A stretch of 64,000 bases of DNA from the NCBI GenBank assembly GCA_947165435.1, contig CAMVAI010000003.1, positions 1-64,000 on the forward strand, read 5' to 3'. The stretch comes from an uncultured Prevotella sp. (lineage in GTDB: Bacteria > Bacteroidota > Bacteroidia > Bacteroidales > Bacteroidaceae). The notes below the pieces were generated by a model, which worked only from the letters and a program-made list of their open reading frames with translations, ran no database searches and had not been told where the DNA came from. The position numbers and the translations under genes were made by a program. Positions 53,391-64,000 of the stretch are shown in pieces. Positions within the stretch are counted from its first letter, which is position 1. The number at the start of each line of letters is the position of its first letter.

Positions 53391-53430
53391 TGTCACGTGT
53401 CACGATGTCACGTTGTCACGATAAGCGACT
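53390..53430 (-). repeat. Right arm of 41-bp perfect inverted repeat (copy 4)
   Basis: Reverse complement of 52893-52933. Confidence 0.92.
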
Positions 53431-53592
53431 AAAACGAGGTGGACTACAAGAACACCGAGGGCGACACCATCCGCAACGTGAAGAGCACGCCGGCCATCGC
53501 CGTACCCACAAATCCCCCCTCTTCGGCCATCAGTGGCGGGAGAGGGGGCGGTTACCTGGCAAAGATTAAGGTTCTCTCTTTTGAGAGCGACG

Positions 53593-54300
53593 TTAGTCGA
53601 TTTGCAGCGTGAAACCGAAAACCAGGTATGCTTTCTGCGAACAGGGGTTGCCTGTCAGCTGTGCGAAGATGGGGATGGAGAACGAGTCGGTCACGCGGAT
53701 GTCTTTCGTAGCCCGCAGCGAGAGGTTGGTCACGGCGAAGCCGCTGGTGCCGTACGACGTCGTGGCGAACGGCACGACACCGGCAGTGGCTGTCCAGTCG
53801 ACGGTGGCGAGGCGGAAGGAGACGCTGGCCTCCATGTAGCTGCTGTAGGCCCGTCGGCCGCTCTTGTTCTGGCCGTCGTTGCCGGCGAAGTTGGTGTACC
53901 ACTGCAGGGCGACGGGACCGAAGTCGTAGCCGATGTTGGCTTCAAAGACGTGGTTCGTCGAGTGGGTGTTGTACTTGAAGTAGCGTGCGTCGGGGTCGAG
54001 GCCCTCGGAGAACCAGTAGTCGGTGATGCCGATATTAAAGCCGCCGATGCTGTAGGCCAGCGTGAGGTCAAACTCCTTCACGTCGTCCTTGTTCGACAGT
54101 CCGTAGGAGCCCCATGCTGTCAGCGACAGACCTTTATAGCCTATTCCGAGCGTCGGCTGCACGGCCACGTCGCCACACTTCAGGCCACGCCAGATATACT
54201 CGTTCACGAAATCGGCCTTGATGGTCGTTTCTACTTTATCCTGTGCAAGGGCGGTGCCACTAAGCACCAGTCCCATTGCAAATAAAACAATCTTTTTCAT
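53593..54300 (-). CDS. Outer-membrane beta-barrel/TorF-like secreted protein
   Basis: Signal MKKIVLFAMGLVLSGTALAQ; VNEYIWRGLKCGDVAVQPTLGIGYKGLSLTAWGSYG. Confidence 0.7.
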   Translation of the reverse strand: MKKIVLFAMGLVLSGTALAQDKVETTIKADFVNEYIWRGLKCGDVAVQPTLGIGYKGLSLTAWGSYGLSNKDDVKEFDLTLAYSIGGFNIGITDYWFSEGLDPDARYFKYNTHSTNHVFEANIGYDFGPVALQWYTNFAGNDGQNKSGRRAYSSYMEASVSFRLATVDWTATAGVVPFATTSYGTSGFAVTNLSLRATKDIRVTDSFSIPIFAQLTGNPCSQKAYLVFGFTLQID

Positions 54301-54357
54301 ACCTTATATTATTAATGTACCATAGCGGTAGCAAATTATTCACTTTTAACTGTTCAC

Positions 54358-55611
54358 TTAGTTATAGCACGACTCGCCGTGCTCGTAGATGTCGAGCCCT
54401 TCGTCCTCGATGCGCTCGTCGACGCGCAGGCCGTGCAGGCGCTTGATGCCGTAGAAAAGCACGATGCCGCAAAGGGCCGCCCAGAGGTCGATGACGAGGA
54501 TGCCGAACGTCTGGGCCCCGAAGAATCCCCAGCCATAGCCGTAGAGGGCACCGTTAGAGGTGGAGAGCAGACCGGTCAAGAGCGTGCCGAGGATGCCGCA
54601 TACACCGTGTACGCTGCTGGCTCCCACGGGGTCGTCGATGTGCAGTCGGTGGTCGATGAACTCGATGGCATAGACCAGCACCAGGCCGCAGACCAGTCCG
54701 ATGACAACAGCTCCGAAGGGCGACACCAAGTCGCATCCGGCGGTGATGCCCACCAGTCCGGCCAGCACGCCGTTGAGCGTCAGCGAGAGCGACGGCTTGC
54801 CATATTTTATATAGGTAAGGAACATCGTGGCCGTTCCGCCCGCCACGGCGGCGAGGTTGGTGGTCAGGAACACATGACTGATGGCCACGCGGTTCACCTC
54901 ACCGCTTGCCGCCAGCTGCGAGCCGGGGTTGAAGCCGAACCAGCCGAGCCAGAGGATGAACACGCCCAGCGCGGCCATGGCCAGGTTGTGGCCGGGAATG
55001 GCGCGGCTCTTGCCGTCCGGGCCATACTTGCCTCGGCGCGGGCCGAGGGCGATGGCTCCCACCAGGGCCAGCACGCCGCCCACCGAGTGGACGATGGCCG
55101 AACCGGCGAAGTCGTGGAACACGTCGCCGAACGTCGTCATCATAAACCCGTCGTCAGCCGCATTGCATAGCCATCCGCCGCCCCACGTCCAGTGGCCCTC
55201 GATGGGGTAGATGAGCAGCGAGATGACGGCTGAATAGACCAGGTACATCGAGAACTTCGTCCGCTCGGCCATGGCTCCGCTGACGATGGTGGCGGAGGTG
55301 GCGCAGAAGACGGTCTCGAAAATCAGGAAGCCCTCCACGGGCAATTCACCTTTATAAAATGAGAGGTCGCCCCAGTTTGGCGCTCCGATGAAGCCCGCGC
55401 CCTCGCTGCCGAACATGAATCCGAAGCCGAGGAAGAAGAACAGCAGCGAGCCGAACATGAAGTCGACGAAGTTCTTCATCAGGATGTTGGCCGTGTTCTT
55501 CGAGCGAGTAAAACCCGCCTCGCACAGCGCGAAGCCCGGCTGCATCCAGAACACCAGCATGGCTGCCAAGAGCATCCATACGGTATCGAGTGATAATCCT
55601 ATTTCGTTCAT
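54358..55611 (-). CDS. amt: Ammonium transporter
   Basis: VFWMQPGFALCEAGFTRSKNTANILMKNFVDF; DFAGSAIVHSVGGVLALVGA; DDPVGASSVHGVCGILGTL. Confidence 0.95.
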   Translation of the reverse strand: MNEIGLSLDTVWMLLAAMLVFWMQPGFALCEAGFTRSKNTANILMKNFVDFMFGSLLFFFLGFGFMFGSEGAGFIGAPNWGDLSFYKGELPVEGFLIFETVFCATSATIVSGAMAERTKFSMYLVYSAVISLLIYPIEGHWTWGGGWLCNAADDGFMMTTFGDVFHDFAGSAIVHSVGGVLALVGAIALGPRRGKYGPDGKSRAIPGHNLAMAALGVFILWLGWFGFNPGSQLAASGEVNRVAISHVFLTTNLAAVAGGTATMFLTYIKYGKPSLSLTLNGVLAGLVGITAGCDLVSPFGAVVIGLVCGLVLVYAIEFIDHRLHIDDPVGASSVHGVCGILGTLLTGLLSTSNGALYGYGWGFFGAQTFGILVIDLWAALCGIVLFYGIKRLHGLRVDERIEDEGLDIYEHGESCYN

Positions 55612-55647
55612 ATCGTAAAAGTTTTTGTGTTTGTGTTGTTATCCTTC

Positions 55648-55995
55648 TTACTTCTTGTCGCGCAAAACCGTGTCGCCGTGCTCGCCGGTGCGTATCGACC
55701 AGGTGTCGATGACGTCGCTCACGAAGATGCGCCCGTCGCCCACCTGGCCGGTCCGTGCCACCCGTAATATGACGTCCACCGTGGGCTGCATGATGACGTC
55801 GCGGCAGACGATGGTGATGGCCACGCGCTCGATGACGTCGGTAGAGTACTGCACGCCGCGGTAGATGCGCTCCTGGCGGCTCTGCCCGATGCCATGCACG
55901 TCGTGGTACTCGAACCAGTCGATGTCCGAGTGCAGCAGGGCGTCCTTCAGCTCCTCGAACTTGGTCTTGCGGATGATTGCTTCAATCCTTTTCAT
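55648..55995 (-). CDS. P-II family nitrogen regulator
   Basis: MKRIEAIIRKTKFEELKDALLHSDIDWFEYHDVHGIGQSRQERIYRG; TGQVGDGRIFVSDV. Confidence 0.93.
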   Translation of the reverse strand: MKRIEAIIRKTKFEELKDALLHSDIDWFEYHDVHGIGQSRQERIYRGVQYSTDVIERVAITIVCRDVIMQPTVDVILRVARTGQVGDGRIFVSDVIDTWSIRTGEHGDTVLRDKK

Positions 55996-56276
55996 ACCTT
56001 TTTCCCTTTTTAATGTGAATACTTAGTTTCTGTGTCGTCTTGCAAGATTACGGCGGCAAAGGTACGGCGATTCTTGGAAAAATGATGCATAAACTTGCAA
56101 CTTTCCACCAAAAAAATCGGCAGAAATGACAAAGTGTAAACATTTATGCAGGTTGGCAACCCGTTTTCTTTTCGTTTTGTCATAAAACAAGCTGTTTTCA
56201 TGGCAAAATGATAGTTGTGTACGATTATCAAACAAAATTATGCCACCATTTCGCTTGTTTTACTAACTATTTGTAT

Positions 56277-56284
56277 TATCTTTG
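56277..56284 (+). promoter_or_regulatory. -7 element TATCTTTG for gltB
   Basis: Consensus match 42 bp upstream of ATG 56326. Confidence 0.5.
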
Positions 56285-56325
56285 CACCCGAAATCGAGAC
56301 AAAAGAAAGATTAAACAAGGATAAT

Positions 56326-59300
56326 ATGACAAAAAGTAAATTAGACGGACTATATCAGCCGCAGTATGAGCACGATGCCTGCGGTGTGGGCATGGTGGTG
56401 AACATCCACGGCGGCAAGAGCCACGAACTGGTGGACCAGGCCTTGAAGGTGCTGGAGAACATGGAGCACCGCGGTGCCGAGACGCGCGACGGAACGGGCG
56501 ACGGTGCGGGCATCATGCTGCAGATACCGCATGAGTTCATCCTGCTGCAGGGCATCCCCGTGCCCGAGAAGGGTAAGTACGGCACGGGCCTGGTCTTCCT
56601 GCCCAAGGACGAGACGGCGCAGCAGCAGATCCTCTCCGTCATGATAGAGGAGATAGAGCGCGAGGGCCTGCAGCTGATGCACCTGCGCACAGTGCCCACC
56701 TGCCCCGAGGTGCTGGGCGAGGCGGCACGGCGCGTGGAACCGGCCATCAAGCAGGTGTTTGTGACGAGCAGCCTCACCCCCGACCCCTCTCCGAAGGGAG
56801 AGGGGAGTGATTACCTTCAGGGCAGTGTTTCTGAGCTTGACCGTAAGCTATATATAATAAGGAAAAGGATAGAGCGGAGACTTGCCGAGTTGGCAAAAGT
56901 ATCTACTCCCCTCTCCAATCGGAGAGGGGTTGGGGGTGAGGCGTATATTTGCTCATTATCAACCAAAAACATTATATATAAGGGAATGCTGGCCAGCGGA
57001 CAGCTGCGTCGGTATTTCCCTGACCTGTCGAGTCCCTACCTGACAAGCGGACTGGCACTGGTACATTCACGATTCTCAACCAACACATTCCCCACATGGT
57101 CACTGGCCCAGCCCTTCCGCTTGCTGGCTCACAACGGCGAGATCAACACCATCCGTGGCAACCGGGGGTGGATGAAGGCCCGCGAGAGCGTGCTGTCGAG
57201 CGAGGCACTGGGCGACATCCGGGAGATTTCGCCCATCGTCGAGGAGGGCATGTCGGACTCGGCCTCGCTCGACAATGTGTTCGAGTTCCTTACCATGAGC
57301 GGCATGTCGCTGCCGCAGGCCATGGCGATACTTGTGCCGGAATCGTTCAACGACAAGAATCCCATCAGCGAGGACCTGAAGGCCTTCTACGAATACCACT
57401 CGATACTGATGGAGCCGTGGGACGGGCCCGCCGCCCTGCTCTTCAGCGACGGTCGCTATGCCGGCGGCATGCTGGATCGTAACGGTTTGCGCCCCAGTCG
57501 CTACACCATTACCCGGCAGGGCATGATGGTGGTGGCCAGCGAGGTGGGCGTAATGGATTTCGAGCCTGGCGATGTGGTATCGAAAGGACGGTTGCAGCCC
57601 GGCAAGATTCTGCTCATCGACACGCAGGAGGGCAGGATATATTATGATGGCGAAATCAAAGAGCAGTTGGCCAAAGCCCATCCCTATCGTGAATGGCTCA
57701 GTGAGAACCGTGTGCAGTTGGAGAAATTGAAGAGTGGTCGCCACGTGGAGAACAGCGTGGACCATCTGCAGCAGCGGCTCATCCAGTTTGGCTACGGCCA
57801 GGAGGACATCGACCGCACCATCATTCCGATGGCTGCAGCCGGTCAGGAACCCGTGGCCGCGATGGGCAATGACACGCCACTGGCCGTCATCAGTGACCGT
57901 CCGCAGTTGCTTTTCAACTATTTCCGTCAGCAGTTTGCACAGGTGACGAATCCTGCCATCGATCCTATTCGGGAAGAACTGGTGATGTCATTGACAGAGT
58001 ATATCGGTGCTGTGGGAACTAATATCCTGACACCTGATGCCTCCAACTGCAAAATGGTTCGCTTGCCGCAACCCGTGCTGACCAACACTCAGCTTGACAT
58101 ATTGTGTAATATCCGCTATAAAGGATTTAAAACGAAGAAACTATTCATGTCGTTTGAAATCTCGAAAGGCGAGGAAGGGTTGCGCCAGTCACTCGACAAT
58201 CTCTGCAAAGCAGCCGAGGCAAGTGTTGACGAGGGCGTAAACTACATCATTCTCACTGACCGTAATCTTGATGATCAGCAGGCTGCAATCCCTTCGCTGC
58301 TGGCTGTGAGCGCTGTCCACCACTATCTTATCAGTGTTGGCAAGCGAGTTCAGACGGCTCTTATCGTGGAGAGTGGCGAAATTCGCGAGACGATGCATGC
58401 AGCATTATTGTTGGGCTATGGTGCAAGTGCGCTGTGTCCGTATATGGCCTTTGCTATCTTGGATGACCTGGTAAAGAGAGGGAAGATTCAGGAAGACTAC
58501 GAGACAGCCGAGAACCATTATATCCATGCCGTTGATAAAGGACTGAAGAAGATCATGTCGAAGATGGGCATCTCTACTATCCGCAGTTATCGTGGTGCGA
58601 AGATCTTTGAGAGTATAGGGCTCGGCGAGCCTTTGTTGCGCAGGTACTTTGGCACTGCGACAAGTACTGTCGGCGGCATCGGTCTAAAGGAAATAGCCCG
58701 AGATGCCATCCGTTTCAGTTCGCTTTCTGCACAAAACGCTCCACTAAAGAATCACGGACAGTTCTCTTGGCGTAAGGATGGTATCAAGCATGCCTGGACT
58801 CCTGAGACAATCTATCGCCTGCAGATTGCCACCCGTACGGGGGACTACCAGAAGTTCAAGGAGTGGTCGGTCATGGCAGACGAGAAGGATAGCCCTATTT
58901 TCATCCGCGACTTCTTCGGCTGGAAGAAGGCAGACAGGCCGACTCCGATTGACGAGATTGAACCCGTGGAATCAATCGTGAAGCATTTTGTGACGGGTGC
59001 CATGTCGTTTGGTGCATTGAGCATCGAAGCGCATGAAGCGTTAGCCTTGGCGATGAACAAGCTCGGCACTCGTTCAAATACAGGCGAGGGCGGAGAGGAC
59101 AATGCCCGTTACCATACTGAGGTAGATGGCGTGAGCCTCAGCAGTAAGACCAAGCAGATAGCAAGCGGTCGTTTTGGAGTGACGGCTGAGTATCTTGTGA
59201 ATGCCGAAGAGATACAGATAAAGGTGGCCCAGGGCGCCAAGCCTGGTGAAGGCGGACAGTTGCCCGGCTTTAAGGTGAACGAGGTCATCGCCAAGACACG

Positions 59301-60894
59301 TAATGCCATTCCCGGCATCTCACTGATTTCTCCACCGCCACACCATGACATCTACTCTATTGAAGATCTTGCCCAACTCATTTTTGACCTGAAGAACGTC
59401 AATCCGACAGCTGCCGTCAGCGTGAAGCTCGTAGCCGAGAGCGGTGTGGGAACGATTGCTGCTGGCGTGGCCAAAGCAAAAGCCGACCTTATCGTGATTA
59501 GTGGAGCCGAGGGTGGTACAGGTGCCAGTCCTGTCAGCAGCATGCGCTTTGCTGGCATCTCTCCTGAGATAGGCCTTGCCGAGACACAGCAGACGCTGGT
59601 TTTGAACGGTCTGCGCAATCAGGTACGCTTGCAGACCGACGGTCAGCTGAAGACAGCCAAAGATGTCATCATCATGGCCATGCTGGGAGCTGACGAATTC
59701 TCATTTGGCACGTTGCCGCTGATAGTTCTGGGGTGTGTGATGATGCGCAAGTGCAACACTAATACCTGCCCGATGGGGGTGGCTACTCAGAACCCCGAGT
59801 TGCGCAAGCACTTTGAGGGCAGGGCAGAATATGTCGTGAATTTCTTTACGTTCCTCGCCCAGCAGGTACGTGAATATCTTAGTGAGATAGGTGTGCATAG
59901 CCTGAAGGAGATCATCGGGCATACCGAGCTGCTTGAGTTACATACAAGTCATCTGACAGACAAGCAGAAGACGATCGACTTCTCTCGCCTGCTATACAGG
60001 CCAGATACCGATAAAGCCCTCTATTGGGATCGTGGTGCCTATACGAAGGTGACGGGCGTGAAGGATGAAGAGATTGTCAAGGCAGCTGCGAAAGCCATTC
60101 AGGATCAAGAGGAAGTAACGCTTGACTATGCGATCCGCAACACCGACCGGGCCGTCACGACCATGCTTAGTGGCATTATCGCCAAACGATATGGTGAAGC
60201 TGGCTTGCCTGACAGCACGGTCAATATCAAGTTCAAGGGCTCTGCCGGACAGTCGTTTGGTGCGTTTGCCGTGCGTGGACTAAACATCAGGCTGGAAGGT
60301 GAGTGTAATGACTATTTCGGAAAAGGACTGTCAGGCGGACGTATTTCGATATTGCCACCCAGCCGGATCAACATAGACTTCCTGCCGGAGAATAATGTCA
60401 TCGCAGGCAATACCGGACTCTATGGTGCTACTTCCGGTGGGCTGTATGTCAATGGCAAGGTAGGTGAGCGTTTCGCTGTCCGCAACTCTGGTGCTATAGC
60501 TGTCATTGAGGGAGCAGGCGATCATTGCTGTGAGTATATGACGGGCGGACGCGTGGTCGTACTGGGTAAAACTGGCAGGAATTTTGCTGCAGGCATGTCA
60601 GGTGGTGTTGCCTACGTCTATGATCCAGACCACACCTTCGATTATTTCTGTAATATGGACATGGTCGAAATCAATCTTGTTGAAGACAGTGTGTCGCGCA
60701 AGGAACTTCTGGAACTTGTCCGTCAGCACTATCTGCATACTGGGTCAGCACTGGCCGGACGGATGCTTGATGGCTGGCAGCGATATTGCGAAGACTTCGT
60801 TCAAGTGGTACCCATCGAGTATAAGCGTGTGCTACAAGAAGAGCAGATGATGAGGCTTAGAGAAAAGATCAGCGAGATACAACGGGAATACTGA
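56326..60894 (+). CDS. gltB: Glutamate synthase large subunit with two family B insertions
   Basis: YEHDACGVGMVVNIHGGKSHELVDQALKVLENMEHRGAETRDGTGDGAGIMLQIPHEF; FMT_GOGAT motifs GAEGGTGASP; CPMGVATQNPELRK. Confidence 0.96.
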   Translation: MTKSKLDGLYQPQYEHDACGVGMVVNIHGGKSHELVDQALKVLENMEHRGAETRDGTGDGAGIMLQIPHEFILLQGIPVPEKGKYGTGLVFLPKDETAQQQILSVMIEEIEREGLQLMHLRTVPTCPEVLGEAARRVEPAIKQVFVTSSLTPDPSPKGEGSDYLQGSVSELDRKLYIIRKRIERRLAELAKVSTPLSNRRGVGGEAYICSLSTKNIIYKGMLASGQLRRYFPDLSSPYLTSGLALVHSRFSTNTFPTWSLAQPFRLLAHNGEINTIRGNRGWMKARESVLSSEALGDIREISPIVEEGMSDSASLDNVFEFLTMSGMSLPQAMAILVPESFNDKNPISEDLKAFYEYHSILMEPWDGPAALLFSDGRYAGGMLDRNGLRPSRYTITRQGMMVVASEVGVMDFEPGDVVSKGRLQPGKILLIDTQEGRIYYDGEIKEQLAKAHPYREWLSENRVQLEKLKSGRHVENSVDHLQQRLIQFGYGQEDIDRTIIPMAAAGQEPVAAMGNDTPLAVISDRPQLLFNYFRQQFAQVTNPAIDPIREELVMSLTEYIGAVGTNILTPDASNCKMVRLPQPVLTNTQLDILCNIRYKGFKTKKLFMSFEISKGEEGLRQSLDNLCKAAEASVDEGVNYIILTDRNLDDQQAAIPSLLAVSAVHHYLISVGKRVQTALIVESGEIRETMHAALLLGYGASALCPYMAFAILDDLVKRGKIQEDYETAENHYIHAVDKGLKKIMSKMGISTIRSYRGAKIFESIGLGEPLLRRYFGTATSTVGGIGLKEIARDAIRFSSLSAQNAPLKNHGQFSWRKDGIKHAWTPETIYRLQIATRTGDYQKFKEWSVMADEKDSPIFIRDFFGWKKADRPTPIDEIEPVESIVKHFVTGAMSFGALSIEAHEALALAMNKLGTRSNTGEGGEDNARYHTEVDGVSLSSKTKQIASGRFGVTAEYLVNAEEIQIKVAQGAKPGEGGQLPGFKVNEVIAKTRNAIPGISLISPPPHHDIYSIEDLAQLIFDLKNVNPTAAVSVKLVAESGVGTIAAGVAKAKADLIVISGAEGGTGASPVSSMRFAGISPEIGLAETQQTLVLNGLRNQVRLQTDGQLKTAKDVIIMAMLGADEFSFGTLPLIVLGCVMMRKCNTNTCPMGVATQNPELRKHFEGRAEYVVNFFTFLAQQVREYLSEIGVHSLKEIIGHTELLELHTSHLTDKQKTIDFSRLLYRPDTDKALYWDRGAYTKVTGVKDEEIVKAAAKAIQDQEEVTLDYAIRNTDRAVTTMLSGIIAKRYGEAGLPDSTVNIKFKGSAGQSFGAFAVRGLNIRLEGECNDYFGKGLSGGRISILPPSRINIDFLPENNVIAGNTGLYGATSGGLYVNGKVGERFAVRNSGAIAVIEGAGDHCCEYMTGGRVVVLGKTGRNFAAGMSGGVAYVYDPDHTFDYFCNMDMVEINLVEDSVSRKELLELVRQHYLHTGSALAGRMLDGWQRYCEDFVQVVPIEYKRVLQEEQMMRLREKISEIQREY
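56770..56809. repeat. Family B stem-loop in gltB (forward)
   Basis: GCCTCACCCCCGACCCCTCTCCGAAGGGAGAGGGGAGTGA; encodes SLTPDPSPKGEGSD. Confidence 0.88.
56902..56942. repeat. Family B stem-loop in gltB (inverted)
   Basis: TCTACTCCCCTCTCCAATCGGAGAGGGGTTGGGGGTGAGGC; encodes STPLSNRRGVGGEA. Confidence 0.88.
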
Positions 60895-60903
60895 TAATTA
60901 GTT

Positions 60904-62250
60904 ATGGAAAACTTGAAAGCATTTTTAGAGATACACCGTCAAGAGGCAGGCTATCGTCCTGTCCACGATAGAATCCATGATTTTGGCGAGGTAGAGCAGA
61001 CGCTCAACACGCGTGAGCGCAAGTTGCAGGCGAGCCGCTGTATGGACTGTGGCGTTCCTTTCTGCCATTGGGCTTGTCCGTTGGGCAATAAGGCTCCCGA
61101 ATGGAACGGTGCCCTCTGTCGGGGAGAATGGGAACTGGCCTATCAGCTGCTGTCGGCCACCAATCCGTTTCCTGAATTTACAGGGCGCATCTGTCCGGCA
61201 CTATGCGAAAAAGCCTGTGTGCTCAATCGTTTCAACCATGAGCCCACCACGAACCGTGAAGACGAGTGTGCCATTATTGAGGCCGCATTCCGTGAAGGGT
61301 TTATCCTGCCGCAGGTTCCGCTCAGAAATGGCATGCGGGTAGCCGTTGTAGGTGCTGGTCCTGCCGGATTGGCTGCAGCCCACTCACTGAATCGGATGGG
61401 ATATACCGTCACTGTCTTTGAGAAGAACGAAGCTGCCGGTGGTCTCTTGCGCTATGGCATTCCCAACTTTAAGCTCAACAAAGCCATCATTGACCGTCGT
61501 ATAAAGCAGATGGAACAGGAGGGTATAGGCTTTCGCTATAATACCCATATTCAGCATTTGCAAGAAATCGGAGACGCTGATGCTGTCGTTCTCGCAACGG
61601 GTACGCCCCAAGCCCGTGACCTGAACATCCCCGGTCGCCACCTGAAAGGCGTCTATTTGGCTCTTGAACTGTTGAGTCAGCAGAACCGTGTGCTTGCAGG
61701 CGTGGACATTTCAAGCGACGAGCGCATCACAGCTAAGGGTAAGGACGTTCTTGTGATTGGTGGTGGTGATACGGGGTCTGACTGTATAGGTACAGCCCAT
61801 CGTCAAGGTTGTAAGAGTGTTACGCAGATAGAGATCATGCCGCGTCCTGTCGATGGACCGGACGATCCGCATAATCCCTGGCCCAACTGGCCACGTACGC
61901 TGAAGACCACTTCTTCTCATGAAGAGGGTTGCATCCGTAGATGGAATGTCAATACGCTGGAATTTCTTGGCCAGGACGGTCGTCTCATCGGGGTCAAGGT
62001 GCAGGAGATCGACTGGCGGCCTAATCCTGATGGTGGCCGTCCTATAATGACTGCGAAGGGTGAACCCGAAATCATCAAGGCTGAGCTCTGTCTGCTCGCA
62101 ATGGGGTTTCTGAAGCCGGATCATCCTGACTATCCAGAGAATGTTTTCGTTTGTGGTGACGCCCAAAACGGTGCCTCACTCGTTGTGCGAGCAATGGCCA
62201 GCGGATTAGAGACGGCACGACGGGTTCATGACACCCTCTCTCATGAGTAA
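60904..62250 (+). CDS. gltD: Glutamate synthase small subunit
   Basis: [53 protein letters not shown]. Confidence 0.95.
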   Translation: MENLKAFLEIHRQEAGYRPVHDRIHDFGEVEQTLNTRERKLQASRCMDCGVPFCHWACPLGNKAPEWNGALCRGEWELAYQLLSATNPFPEFTGRICPALCEKACVLNRFNHEPTTNREDECAIIEAAFREGFILPQVPLRNGMRVAVVGAGPAGLAAAHSLNRMGYTVTVFEKNEAAGGLLRYGIPNFKLNKAIIDRRIKQMEQEGIGFRYNTHIQHLQEIGDADAVVLATGTPQARDLNIPGRHLKGVYLALELLSQQNRVLAGVDISSDERITAKGKDVLVIGGGDTGSDCIGTAHRQGCKSVTQIEIMPRPVDGPDDPHNPWPNWPRTLKTTSSHEEGCIRRWNVNTLEFLGQDGRLIGVKVQEIDWRPNPDGGRPIMTAKGEPEIIKAELCLLAMGFLKPDHPDYPENVFVCGDAQNGASLVVRAMASGLETARRVHDTLSHE

Positions 62251-62254
62251 TTTT

Positions 62255-63091
62255 ATGACAAAGATAAAATTCACCAAAATGCACGGTTGCGGCAATGACT
62301 ACATCTACGTCAATGCCATGTCTTACCCAGTTGCCGATGCTCATGCCTGCGCCCTTATGTGGAGTGACCGCCATACAGGCATCGGCTCAGACGGTCTGGT
62401 GCTCATCGAACGCAGTACGCTGCCGGAAGCAGATTTCTCCATGCGCATCTTCAATGCCGACGGGTCGGAAGCAATGATGTGTGGCAATGCTTCGCGCTGT
62501 ATTGGCAAGTATCTCTATGAACGTGGACTTACCGAAAAGACAGTGATCCGTCTGCTCACGCTTGCTGGCATCAAGACGCTCTATCTCCATCTTGTCAATC
62601 ATCGCGTAGAATCAGTAACCGTAGATATGGGTGAGCCTGTGCTGGCAGATGAAAGGTTCTTCTACGGTAGCCTAATGAAAGGCGGTGATGGCCTTTTCGT
62701 CTCAATGGGCAATCCTCACTACGTTGTTTTTACCGATGATGTTGATCAGGTGAGCAGGACAGGGAAAATCCTTGAGCATCATGCTGCCTTTCCGCAGCGT
62801 TGCAACATCGAATTTGCACAAGTGCTGACCGATGGACGTATCCGCACGAGAGTCTGGGAGCGTGGCAGCGGTGTCACGATGGCTTGCGGAACGGGAGCTT
62901 GTGCCACTGCTGTGGCAGCCAGTCTTGCGAAGCGGGCTGGCCGGACGAGCCACATCGTCATGGATGGGGGTACTCTCGATGTAGAATGGTGTGAACAAGA
63001 CCGCTCTGAAGGGATATGTCTCTATCGCAGAAATCATGTCTATATGACAGGACCGGCACAGTTTGTCTTTGATGGCGAAATAGAACTATAA
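62255..63091 (+). CDS. dapF: Diaminopimelate epimerase
   Basis: [47 protein letters not shown]. Confidence 0.95.
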   Translation: MTKIKFTKMHGCGNDYIYVNAMSYPVADAHACALMWSDRHTGIGSDGLVLIERSTLPEADFSMRIFNADGSEAMMCGNASRCIGKYLYERGLTEKTVIRLLTLAGIKTLYLHLVNHRVESVTVDMGEPVLADERFFYGSLMKGGDGLFVSMGNPHYVVFTDDVDQVSRTGKILEHHAAFPQRCNIEFAQVLTDGRIRTRVWERGSGVTMACGTGACATAVAASLAKRAGRTSHIVMDGGTLDVEWCEQDRSEGICLYRRNHVYMTGPAQFVFDGEIEL

Positions 63092-63118
63092 ATATTTAAC
63101 AGTCAGATATATATAAAA

Positions 63119-64000
63119 ATGGCGTTAGTAAACATTCATTTCTTGAATCTACAGAACAACTACTTGTTCGCTGACATAGCCAAGAAGGTCAATGCCTTCA
63201 AAGTGATGCATCCTAAGGCAGACGTCATCAGTCTTGGAATCGGTGACGTCACTCAGCCGCTCTGTCCTGCCGTTGTAGAAGCCATGCACAAGGCGGTCGA
63301 TGAGATGGCTACTGCCGATGGCTTCCGAGGGTACGGACCAGAACAAGGTTATGATTTCCTGCGTGAGGCTATCTTGAATAACGACTTTGCTCCGCGAGGT
63401 GTCCGTCTGAGTCTTAACGAGGTGTTTGTCAACGATGGTGCCAAAAGCGATACTGGTAATTTTCAGGAACTGCTTCATTGGGACAATTTCATTGGTGTCA
63501 CCGACCCGATCTACCCGGTTTATATAGACTCGAACGTGATGATAGGTCGTTGCGGCACTTATCGTGACGGGCGCTGGACCAACGTGCGCTACATGCCCAC
63601 TACGGCCGAAAATGGCTTTGTGCCAGAACCGCCTAAGGGACGTCCCGTGGATGTCATCTACCTCTGTTTTCCGAACAACCCTACAGGGACTGTCATCACT
63701 CGTCAGGAAATGCGCAAATGGGTGAACTACGCCCTGAAAAACGATGCGCTCATTCTTTTCGATGCTGCCTATCAGGCCTATATACAGGATCCGGACATTC
63801 CCCATAGCATCTACGAGATACGCGGAGCCCGCAAGTGTGCAGTAGAGTTTAGGTCGTTTTCCAAGACCGCAGGCTTTACGGGTGTGCGTTGTGGCTATAC
63901 GATTGTGCCAAAGGATGTCAGCGTGGCTACTTTCGAGGGTGAGCGAATATCCCTCAATCAACTATGGTTGCGCCGCCAGTGTACCAAGTTCAACGGCACA
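63119..64000 (+). CDS. dapL: LL-diaminopimelate aminotransferase (3' end cut by window edge)
   Basis: [63 protein letters not shown]; open to window end. Confidence 0.92.
   Translation, partial: MALVNIHFLNLQNNYLFADIAKKVNAFKVMHPKADVISLGIGDVTQPLCPAVVEAMHKAVDEMATADGFRGYGPEQGYDFLREAILNNDFAPRGVRLSLNEVFVNDGAKSDTGNFQELLHWDNFIGVTDPIYPVYIDSNVMIGRCGTYRDGRWTNVRYMPTTAENGFVPEPPKGRPVDVIYLCFPNNPTGTVITRQEMRKWVNYALKNDALILFDAAYQAYIQDPDIPHSIYEIRGARKCAVEFRSFSKTAGFTGVRCGYTIVPKDVSVATFEGERISLNQLWLRRQCTKFNGT

Noticed and set aside
1-64000. tRNA/rRNA genes or prophage
   Set aside because: No tRNA-like cloverleaf, rRNA sequence or phage structural genes recognised by eye; a tRNAscan/Infernal run would be needed to exclude small RNAs.

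Overview
This is a Bacteroidales (Prevotella-like) chromosomal window. The taxon is inferred from TAnnTTTG promoters, PUL-type glycosidases and the small gene next to the HU-like genes. Left to right it holds yidC (partial), DUF3078, DUF1573, AAA+CYTH and HAD genes; a decayed intergenic region; a secreted-protein gene cluster containing pseudogenes and a RelE/Phd module; an acyl-ACP thioesterase; a glycoside-hydrolase cluster (GH78, two GH141-like beta-helix proteins, GH127, SSS symporter, GH31); a BlaI/M56 sensor pair; a corrinoid methyltransferase cluster with an unusual triple fusion; hemW; an EF-G paralog with degenerate G motifs; and a nitrogen/glutamine block (asnB, purF-like, pyrG, amt, glnK, gltB, gltD) followed by dapF and dapL (partial). 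The most striking signal is a set of GC-rich stem-loop elements inserted in frame inside many conserved genes (GH31, GH127, GH78, beta-helix, asnB, purF-like, pyrG, gltB). In the GH31 gene, one element carries a whole DUF559 (PD-(D/E)XK/Vsr-like) nuclease domain between the same left and right stem-loop ends that, in about 93-bp form, occur elsewhere with no nuclease. This looks like an autonomous/non-autonomous mobile-element pair adapted to live inside reading frames. Other signals are a 41-bp perfect inverted repeat with related copies near HU-like genes, a nested inverted-repeat element with a distant partial copy, an 8-bp duplication frameshift, an internally deleted paralog and several orphan signal peptides. 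All calls come from reading the sequence; no database search was run.
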